Source: Prescottella equi
GTDB lineage: Bacteria > Actinomycetota > Actinomycetes > Mycobacteriales > Mycobacteriaceae
Direction: 5' to 3'
Length of the DNA stretch: 64,000 nt
Assembly (NCBI RefSeq): GCF_020171745.1
Contig: NZ_JAIVAH010000027.1
Location: 124,001-188,000, forward strand
The notes under the pieces are model-generated. The model searched no databases, had not been told where the DNA came from, and worked only from the letters and a program-made list of their open reading frames with translations. Shown here piece by piece: positions 58,262 to 64,000 of this stretch (positions within the stretch are counted from its first letter, which is position 1; the number at the start of each line of letters is the position of its first letter). A program made the position numbers and the translations under genes.

Positions 58262-59071
58262 CTATCGATCCGCCACCGGATCGAGGCCGTGACGCTCGCG
58301 GTAGCCGTCCAGGTTCCGGCGCGCCAGTCGCGCGATCCACGGCAGCGCCCGCAGGGTCAACCCCGGCGTCAGCATCCCGGCCTTGACCATCCACCCGTCC
58401 GATCGCGGGACGTTCGTTTCCACCCGGGGCCGGTCGACGAGCGTCAGCACCCGCGCGGCCACCGCCTCCGGTGCGATGGGGGTGCTCAGGAAGTTGAGCG
58501 CCGAACCGCCCGTCGCCGCCTCGTGCCGCAGCATCGGGGTGTCGACCGATCCGGGATTGACGATGCTCACGCGGACGCCGGTCTCGGGCGTGCGCGCCGC
58601 CAGCGCGAGAAGGAATCCCCGCAGGCCGAACTTCGAAGCGCTGTAGCCGGGGCTCTCGGCCAGCGGCAGCATCCCACCGATGGACACGATCGCGACGACG
58701 TGGCCCCGGGAATCCTGAAGCGCCGGGTACAACGCGCGGGTGAGGTGGACCGGCGCCAGCAGGTTCACGCCCAGCTCGCGATCCATCTCGGCGTCCGTCA
58801 CCCGCTCGAACGGTGTCGTGACGACGACACCCGCGACGTGGACGAGCAGATCGCAGCGTCCGTCGACGGACTGCACCAACCGCGCGTGTTCCGCATCGTT
58901 CGTCAGATCACACCGGTACGGCGTGACCTGTGACGACAACTCGCGCGCGAGTCTTTTCAGACCGTCGGCGTCGACGTCCACCGCAACGATGTCGTAGCCG
59001 CGGCCGGCCAGTCCCCGGCAGATCGCCGAACCGATCGCGCCGCCGGCGCCGGTGACGACCGCCCGCGTCAT
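58262..59071 (-). CDS. Short-chain dehydrogenase/reductase
   Basis: A 269-residue classical SDR. The cofactor motif is TGAGGAIG, with DVD after beta-2 favouring NAD(H). NVLAPVHL-like NLLAPVHLTRAL, the catalytic Ser in VSIGGML and the YSASK active site (Tyr and Lys) are present; the segment NPGSVDTPM follows. The C-terminus is longer and basic, as in the mycobacterial membrane-associated SDRs. It overlaps the monooxygenase gene upstream by four bases (ATGA), so the two act in one pathway, probably alcohol/ketone conversion of a lipid-like compound (inference). Confidence 0.9.
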   Translation of the reverse strand: MTRAVVTGAGGAIGSAICRGLAGRGYDIVAVDVDADGLKRLARELSSQVTPYRCDLTNDAEHARLVQSVDGRCDLLVHVAGVVVTTPFERVTDAEMDRELGVNLLAPVHLTRALYPALQDSRGHVVAIVSIGGMLPLAESPGYSASKFGLRGFLLALAARTPETGVRVSIVNPGSVDTPMLRHEAATGGSALNFLSTPIAPEAVAARVLTLVDRPRVETNVPRSDGWMVKAGMLTPGLTLRALPWIARLARRNLDGYRERHGLDPVADR

Positions 59072-60393
59072 GCGGTGACCCGCACGCGGTCGAACATCCC
59101 GGGCTCGAGATCCGTCCAGCCGAACTCTGACCGGATCCGCGCCAGGTAGTCGCGGAACGCATGCGCGTCGACGTACGCACTGTGGCGGTCGGTGCCGATG
59201 AAGGAGATGCCCCCGCTCAGGTCCGGCCGATCCGTCGAGATCTTCCGCTCGAAGGCCTCGGCTCGCACCGGATCATGCCACTGGTCGTGCAGGTAGTGGG
59301 CGAGCACGTTGGTCACCTGGTCGAAGAGCGTGTACGCGCTCGAGTTCGTCTCCAGATACCCGACGCCGAACAGATTCCGCTGCCGCGGATTGAAGGCCGT
59401 GAGGTAGAGCCGGGGCCGGCCGTGCGCCCAGTCGAAACAGTCGTCCGGCACGTAAGGAACGGCCCAGTCGTACCCGGTGGCGTACAGCACCAGATCGATC
59501 TCCCGGCTGGACCCGTCGGTGAACTCGACCCGCGGACCGGCCAGCCGCGACACGTCGGGGACGATCGAGACATCGCCGTGCTGCAGGTGGTGCACCAGTT
59601 GACTGTTCAGCAGCGGATGTGACTCGAGCAGCTTGTGATCCGGCCGCGGCAGCCCGAGACGCGTGAGGTCGCCCTGGAGCAGTCGGAGCATCCCCGTCAG
59701 CAACGGCCGTTCGATCACCAGCGGCAGACGCGGGCCCTTCTCGGCGAACACATCCGTCGGTGTGCCGAAGATGTGCTTCGGAATCACGTGGTAGCCACGC
59801 CGGACACTGACGTAGGTCTCGGCCGCGGACACCGCCGCATCGCACGCGATGTCGGCGCCGGAGTTCCCGAGACCCACGATCAGCACCCGCTTGCCGCGGA
59901 ACTCGTCGATGCTGCGGTACGACACCGCGTGCCGCACCTCGCCGTCGAAGGTTCCGGGATGCGTCGGGATGCGTGGCTGCCACGTCACCCCGGTCGCGCA
60001 GACCACGGCCCGGTACCTCCGGCGCTCCCCCGTCGACAGGCGTACCGACCAGCCGTCGCCTTCCGGCGTGATCTCGTCGACCGACGTCTCGAACGTGATG
60101 CCGTCGTACAGCCCGTAGGCCCGCGCGAAACTGCGTGTGTAATCGAGGATCTGACGGTTTCCCGGGTAGTCCGCGAACGATGCCGGCATCGGGAAGTCGT
60201 AGAAGCCCGACATTGTCCGCGACGAGATGAAGTGCGCGGATTCGTACATCGGCGTTCCGGGATTGTCGAGATCCCAGATCCCCCCGACGTCGCTGTGCCG
60301 CTCGAACTGGTCGTACTCGATCCCCAACCGCCGAAACGCCCGCGCCGCCGACAGTCCCGCCGGGCCGGCCCCCACGATGCACACCCGTTCCAT
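59068..60393 (-). CDS. Class B flavin-containing monooxygenase
   Basis: A 441-residue FAD/NADPH monooxygenase. The FAD motif VCIVGAGPAGLSAARAF lies at the N-terminus, the NADPH motif VLIVGLGNSGADIACD near residue 170, and ATGYDWAVP near residue 330. The fingerprint FDGEVRHAVSY has the FxGxxxHxxx(Y/F) form of N/S-oxygenating FMOs rather than the W(P/D) ending of Baeyer-Villiger enzymes. The start ATG at 60393 has GGGGAG upstream; the frame to 61152 is noise. It is translationally coupled to the SDR gene. In M. tuberculosis the mymA operon also pairs an FMO with SDR genes; the resemblance is only by family. Confidence 0.91.
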   Translation of the reverse strand: MERVCIVGAGPAGLSAARAFRRLGIEYDQFERHSDVGGIWDLDNPGTPMYESAHFISSRTMSGFYDFPMPASFADYPGNRQILDYTRSFARAYGLYDGITFETSVDEITPEGDGWSVRLSTGERRRYRAVVCATGVTWQPRIPTHPGTFDGEVRHAVSYRSIDEFRGKRVLIVGLGNSGADIACDAAVSAAETYVSVRRGYHVIPKHIFGTPTDVFAEKGPRLPLVIERPLLTGMLRLLQGDLTRLGLPRPDHKLLESHPLLNSQLVHHLQHGDVSIVPDVSRLAGPRVEFTDGSSREIDLVLYATGYDWAVPYVPDDCFDWAHGRPRLYLTAFNPRQRNLFGVGYLETNSSAYTLFDQVTNVLAHYLHDQWHDPVRAEAFERKISTDRPDLSGGISFIGTDRHSAYVDAHAFRDYLARIRSEFGWTDLEPGMFDRVRVTA

Positions 60394-60747
60394 GCCCACT
60401 CCCCTTCGTCCCCGGACATTCAACCCTGGTCGTCGAGGCTTTGACTGGAGCGGTCGTGAGGTGAGTCGGACGAGGACGCCGAGGCGCTGGGGCTCGACCG
60501 CCCAACTTCGGGAATTCCTATAATTCCGTCCAGCACGAAGTTTCGACCGTAAACATGCCTTACCCGAAATGACCTGCCGCCCGCGCAATCGCGTCAGCGT
60601 GGGTCGATTCGGGCGCGGCGCCGCACCGGTGACGGTCAAGGGAACCGCAACAGCTGCAACGCTGCTCCCCGACTCCGGCCGAGACGACTCGGGCTCTCCG
60701 CTTCTCCCCGGGACCAGGCTCGCTTCCGTTTCGTCTAGGGTCCAGTC
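60394..60747. other. 354-bp intergenic region
   Basis: The gap separates the divergent FMO gene (minus) and a small membrane-protein gene (plus). I see no open frame with protein character, RNA signature or repeat except a small dyad, GGAATT-N5-AATTCC at 60511-60527, which includes a TATAAT. That dyad may be an operator or promoter element for the FMO operon. The sequence is slightly less GC-rich around it. Confidence 0.5.
60511..60527. promoter_or_regulatory. Dyad with TATAAT in the FMO upstream region
   Basis: GGAATT and AATTCC are perfect inverted repeats separated by five bases, and TATAAT lies across the junction. It sits 118 bp ahead of the FMO start. It is a plausible regulatory site only because of its location and AT content. 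Confidence 0.4.
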
Positions 60748-61146
60748 ATGCAGAGCCCCACCGGCGAACGCGGGAGGTCCCTGGTCTCGGGGATCGCTTC
60801 GCGACCGACCCCCTACTGGGTGTTCGGCGTCGTCACCGGCTACTACGCATCCGAGCGAATGAGCTGGGAATCGGGTGAGACGTACTGGGAGAACGCGCTC
60901 GAGTGGATGAACCTGCCGTTCTTCGCGGTACTGACGGTGGTGTTCCTCCTGGCCGAAGTCGCGTACGGCAACTGGCGATTCCTCACCCTTCGCGCCCTCG
61001 CGCCGGCCCCCTTCATCATGATCCAACTGCGGTTCGCGCTGTTCCTGCTCTATTACCCGGCCTACTGGCTCTTCTGGCTCGGCACCGCCAGCGCGGCCGC
61101 GCTCACGATCGCCGCGGTGATCCTGGGTCAGCCCTGGAAGGCGTAG
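60748..61146 (+). CDS. Small integral membrane protein, unknown
   Basis: A 132-residue protein with about three hydrophobic segments (LPFFAVLTVVFLLAEVAYG, FIMIQLRFALFLLYYPAYWLFWLG, SAAALTIAAVILGQ). The N-terminal 45 residues are polar with aromatic residues (YWVFGVVTGYYASE, MSWESGETYW). I recognise no family. ATG 60748 is the likely start; no strong ribosome-binding site is visible. It is isolated between the FMO operon (divergent) and cobK (convergent), and its codon use looks normal. Confidence 0.75.
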   Translation: MQSPTGERGRSLVSGIASRPTPYWVFGVVTGYYASERMSWESGETYWENALEWMNLPFFAVLTVVFLLAEVAYGNWRFLTLRALAPAPFIMIQLRFALFLLYYPAYWLFWLGTASAAALTIAAVILGQPWKA

Positions 61147-61160
61147 CCGCACGCGTGAGT

Positions 61161-61919
61161 TCAGTTCGAGCGCGGCAGCTCCCCGTCGACTGCCCAGGCG
61201 GCCGCGACGTCGAGATCCGAGGTGGAGGCGACCCCCACCGGAATCGGCGTGCGGGCCACCATCACCACGGGCACCCCCACCTCGTGCGCCGCTTCGAGCT
61301 TGGCCGACGTGAGCGCTCCCCCACTGTTCTTCGTCGCGACGACGTCGATGCGTCGCTCACGCAGCAGCGCGACCTCGTCGGCAACGGTGAAAGGTCCACG
61401 TGCGAGGACGAGTTCGGACCGCCTCGGCATCCGCACCTCGGGTGGGTCGATCGCGCGGATCAGGAACCACCCGGAACCGTCGGCGAACGCGTCGACGCCC
61501 TGGCGCCCGATCGTGAGGAACACCCGCTCCCCCAGTCCGTTCACCGCATCGGCAGCCGCGGCCAGATCCGGAACGACGTGCCAGTGGTCCCCCGGACCGG
61601 GAACCCACTCGGGCCGGCGCAGCACCAGCAGCGGGAGCCCAACGCGTGTGGTGGCCGCGGCGGCGTTCGCCGTGATCCTCGCGGCGAACGGATGCGTGGC
61701 ATCGACGACCGCGTCGACGGCGTTGTCCCGCAACCACTGCGCGAGCCCGTCGACACCGCCGAAGCCGCCGATCCGCACCTCACCGACGGGAAGGACCGGT
61801 TCACGGACCCGGCCGGCCAGCGACGAGATCACCTCGACCGACGGATCCTCGTCGAGTCGTGTCGCGAGCCTGCGCGCCTCACTGGTGCCGCCGAGAACGA
61901 GGACCCTGCGCGCTGCCAC
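61161..61919 (-). CDS. cobK: Precorrin-6A reductase CobK
   Basis: A 252-residue NADPH-dependent reductase that converts precorrin-6A to precorrin-6B in the aerobic pathway. Family motifs are VLVLGGTSEARRLATRL, GEVRIGGFGGVDGL, VVDATHPFAARITANA, FLTIGRQGVDAF and VATKNSGGALTSAKLEAA. The start is the GTG at 61919 (VAARRV), which comes two bases after the cobM stop; the long frame back to 62810 is antisense-type noise within cobM. It is the last gene of the cobL-cobM-cobK operon. Confidence 0.94.
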   Translation of the reverse strand: MAARRVLVLGGTSEARRLATRLDEDPSVEVISSLAGRVREPVLPVGEVRIGGFGGVDGLAQWLRDNAVDAVVDATHPFAARITANAAAATTRVGLPLLVLRRPEWVPGPGDHWHVVPDLAAAADAVNGLGERVFLTIGRQGVDAFADGSGWFLIRAIDPPEVRMPRRSELVLARGPFTVADEVALLRERRIDVVATKNSGGALTSAKLEAAHEVGVPVVMVARTPIPVGVASTSDLDVAAAWAVDGELPRSN

Positions 61920-61921
61920 GC

Positions 61922-62671
61922 TCAATGGGTGGTGCGCGACCGCGTCGCCGAATACAGGTAGCTGTCCGGAAAGCCCTCGGCGGCGAGCACGCGGCCCACG
62001 ATCACCACCGCGGTCTTCGTGATCCCGGCCGCGTGGACCTGGTCGACCAGCGTGGCGAGCGTGCCGCGCAGAACGACCTCGTCGGGTCGGCTGGCGAACG
62101 CGACGACGGCCGCGGGACAGTCGGATCCGTAGTTCTCGGTCAGTTCCTCGACGATCTGCTCGATCCGGTGCGCACCGAGATGCACCACCATCGTGGCGCC
62201 GCTCCGTCCGAGCGAGCGCAGGTCCTCCCCCGGCGGCATCGCCGTCGACAGCGTCGACACGCGGGTCAGCACGATCGACTGGGACACGCCCGGCACCGTC
62301 AGTTCGCGACCCAGTGCGGCGGCGGCCGCGGTGAAGGCAGGCACGCCGGGCACGATGTCGTATGCGACACCGGCGACGTCGAGGCGCCGAACCTGCTCGG
62401 CCACCGCTGAATAGATCGACGGGTCGCCCGAATGCAGGCGCGCGACGTCGAGGCCGGCCGCGTCGAAAGCGATGATCTGTTCGATGATCTCGTCGAGGCT
62501 CAGCCGGGCGGTGTCGATTACCTCCGCGTTGTCCGGGCACAGCGTCAGCAATTCGGCCGGGACCAGGCTGCCCGCGTACAGGCAGGCCGGGCTCTGGGCG
62601 ATGATGCGCGAGGCCCGCAGCGTGATGAGGTCCGCGGCGCCCGGTCCGGCGCCGATGAAGTGGACTGTCAT
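61922..62671 (-). CDS. cobM: Precorrin-4 C11-methyltransferase CobM
   Basis: A 249-residue SAM-dependent methylase that adds the C11 methyl group to precorrin-4. It has the tetrapyrrole-methylase hallmarks: VHFIGAGPGAADLITLRA at the N-terminus, CLYAGSLVPAELL, RLHSGDPSIYSAV, DIVPGVPAFTAAAAAL and ATMVVHLGAHRIEQ. The ATG at 62671 overlaps the cobL stop by four bases (ATGA). It is placed between cobL and cobK as in M. tuberculosis (Rv2071c). Confidence 0.95.
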   Translation of the reverse strand: MTVHFIGAGPGAADLITLRASRIIAQSPACLYAGSLVPAELLTLCPDNAEVIDTARLSLDEIIEQIIAFDAAGLDVARLHSGDPSIYSAVAEQVRRLDVAGVAYDIVPGVPAFTAAAAALGRELTVPGVSQSIVLTRVSTLSTAMPPGEDLRSLGRSGATMVVHLGAHRIEQIVEELTENYGSDCPAAVVAFASRPDEVVLRGTLATLVDQVHAAGITKTAVVIVGRVLAAEGFPDSYLYSATRSRTTH

Positions 62672-63912
62672 TGCTCTTCCCTTTCGGTGCTGTGCGGCTT
62701 GACGACCGACCACTGCGCCACCGGCAGCTGCGGTCGCCACGCCGTGAATCCGCCGAGCGATTCGCCGCGGTAGATCTGGAACTTGCGCAGGTCGCCGCCG
62801 AGTCGCGCATGCCACTGCAGCACGAGCGACTCGGACTCCGCGGTGACCGCGTTGACGACCATCCGGCCGCCCGGACGCAGCCGCGTCCAACAGGCGTCGA
62901 GCATGCCGTCCTGCGTCACCCCGCCGCCGACGAAGATCGCGTCCGGCGTGGACGTCTCGTCGGCGAAAGCGGTGGGTGCCGAGCCGCGCACACGCAGCGT
63001 GGGAACACCGAGCAGCGACGCGTTGTCGACGATCTGCCCGACGCGGGTGTCCTCACGTTCGAATGCGACCGCGCGGCACCGCGGATCGGTGCGCATCCAC
63101 TCGATACCGATGGTGCCGGACCCGCCGCCGACGTCCCACAACAGCTCGCCCGGCGCGGGGGCCAACGCCGAGAGGGTCAGGGCACGCACCTCGTGCTTGG
63201 TCATCTGGCCGTCGCCGCGGTAGGCGGCATCGGGCAGCCCGGGCGTCCGGGTGAGCCGGAGCGCGGCATCCGACGCCCGCAGCTCGAGCGCGATCACGTT
63301 GAGCGGATCGCCCGGGGCTCGATCCCAGCCGCCGGCCCGGCCCTCGACGACGTGCTCGGCGGGGCCACCCAACTGCTCGAGCACCACCAGCGTGCTGTCG
63401 CCGAAGCCGTGCGCGGTCAGAAGCCGCGCGACGGCAGCGGGGGTGTGTTCGTCGTTGGCGAGCACGAGCAGGCGCTGTCCGTCGACGAGGCTCGCGGCCA
63501 GCGTCGAAACGTCGCGGTTCACCAGGCTCACGGTCGTCGTCTCGTGCAGCGGCCACCCCAGCCGGGCACACGCGAGCGACACCGAGGACGGATGCGCGAG
63601 GACGTGCAAGCGTTCGGGTCCGAGCACTCGACCGAGCGTGACGCCGATGCCGTGGAACATCGGATCGCCGCTGGCCAGCACGCATACCCGGCGCTCGCGG
63701 TGCTCGTCGAACAGTGCGGGCAGGGCCGGCAGCATCGGGGACGGCCAGGGCACCCGCTTCGCCGCCGACTCGGGAATCAACGCCAGTTGCCGCGTCGAAC
63801 CCATCAGCACCTCGGCCCGACGAATGGCGGCCTGCGCACGCGGCGCGAGGCCGTCCCAACCATCGGCGCCGATACCGACGACGACGATCGGGTCGATCAC
63901 TGAGGAAGTCAC
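62668..63912 (-). CDS. cobL: Precorrin-6Y C5,15-methyltransferase (decarboxylating) CobL
   Basis: A 414-residue bifunctional enzyme. Residues ~1-205 are the C5-methylase (VVVGIGADGWDGLAPRA, VCVLASGDPMFHGIG). Residues ~220-414 are the C15-methylase/decarboxylase with a Rossmann SAM motif (LLWDVGGGSGTIGIEW, FEREDTRVGQI) and IFVGGGVTQDGMLD. The product is precorrin-8X, the substrate of CobH. The GTG at 63912 (VTSSVID) overlaps the stop of the gene upstream by four bases (GTGA). The frame extending to 63990 belongs to no protein I recognise. Confidence 0.94.
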   Translation of the reverse strand: MTSSVIDPIVVVGIGADGWDGLAPRAQAAIRRAEVLMGSTRQLALIPESAAKRVPWPSPMLPALPALFDEHRERRVCVLASGDPMFHGIGVTLGRVLGPERLHVLAHPSSVSLACARLGWPLHETTTVSLVNRDVSTLAASLVDGQRLLVLANDEHTPAAVARLLTAHGFGDSTLVVLEQLGGPAEHVVEGRAGGWDRAPGDPLNVIALELRASDAALRLTRTPGLPDAAYRGDGQMTKHEVRALTLSALAPAPGELLWDVGGGSGTIGIEWMRTDPRCRAVAFEREDTRVGQIVDNASLLGVPTLRVRGSAPTAFADETSTPDAIFVGGGVTQDGMLDACWTRLRPGGRMVVNAVTAESESLVLQWHARLGGDLRKFQIYRGESLGGFTAWRPQLPVAQWSVVKPHSTEREEQ

Positions 63913-64000
63913 CGGGGCATCCGCCGCCACACGAACTGCGGCACCAGCCGAGTCGCGAAGATCACGGCACGGAGCAGCCCGGGCACCCACACCCGTTCCT
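63909..64000 (-). CDS. 3' end of an upstream gene, probable SDR
   Basis: The last 29 codons of a gene that continues past the right edge. The visible C-terminus is hydrophobic and basic (WVPGLLRAVIFATRLVPQF, ending WRRMPR), the style of C-terminus found in membrane-associated short-chain dehydrogenases. In M. tuberculosis the gene beside cobL is the SDR Rv2073c, which supports but does not prove the call. Its stop overlaps the cobL start (GTGA), so it is the upstream member of the operon. Confidence 0.55.
   Translation of the reverse strand, partial: ERVWVPGLLRAVIFATRLVPQFVWRRMPR

Noticed and set aside
61161-62810. A longer CobK reading frame of 549 codons.
   Set aside because: The N-terminal half lies out of frame across cobM and lacks protein-like features; CobK motifs begin right after the GTG at 61919.

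Overview
High-GC actinobacterial chromosome, most likely a Nocardiaceae member (Rhodococcus, Prescottella or Nocardia). The grounds are strong G/C bias at third codon positions, many GTG starts, F420-type oxidoreductases, an Rv1747-like FHA-ABC exporter, a split Lnt/polyprenol-phosphate mannosyltransferase pair, and a cobalamin block in the same gene order as Mycobacterium tuberculosis. The genus is inferred, not proven.

Region 1 (1-15.5 kb, minus strand) is the 5' part of one giant NRPS gene that runs off the left edge (at least 4,985 codons). An MbtH-like gene lies 202 bp upstream. I read the modules as C-(half C)-A-T / C-A(Ser)-T / C-A-T-E / C(DCL)-A-T. A strong terminator separates this locus from the next.

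Region 2 (15.5-31.9 kb) holds a minus-strand envelope operon (fxsA, amidohydrolase, lnt, ppm). It continues with exported proteins, a VOC protein, a TetR regulator with a DUF1254/DUF1214 lipoprotein, a tight pair of unknown genes, the TldD/PmbA protease pair, a YchJ-like SEC-C protein, an F420-dependent LLM oxidoreductase and a lipase-maturation-factor family membrane protein.

Region 3 (31.9-38.4 kb) looks accessory. It has a solitary tyrosine recombinase, a TIM-barrel-like protein divergent from a TetR regulator, a secreted protein, a substrate-binding lipoprotein interrupted by an in-frame amber codon, a VOC protein and an F420-type oxidoreductase.

Region 4 (38.4-47 kb) holds an ABC exporter (FtsX-like permease plus ATPase) divergent from a NarL-type two-component system, with a perfect dyad between them. 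A Tat-exported phosphatase, the FHA-ABC exporter and a RibD-like reductase follow.

Region 5 (47-64 kb) is the aerobic cobalamin pathway. cobN sits under a cobalamin riboswitch, divergent from cobG-cobH-cobIJ; after about 7 kb of unrelated genes come cobK-cobM-cobL and the 3' end of a probable SDR. The unrelated genes are two hypotheticals, a GntR regulator with a fatty-acid-hydroxylase-like protein, DUF4287, a rhomboid-like protein, an SDR/flavin monooxygenase pair and a small membrane protein. In M. tuberculosis the corresponding spot holds Rv2067c, blaC and sigC.
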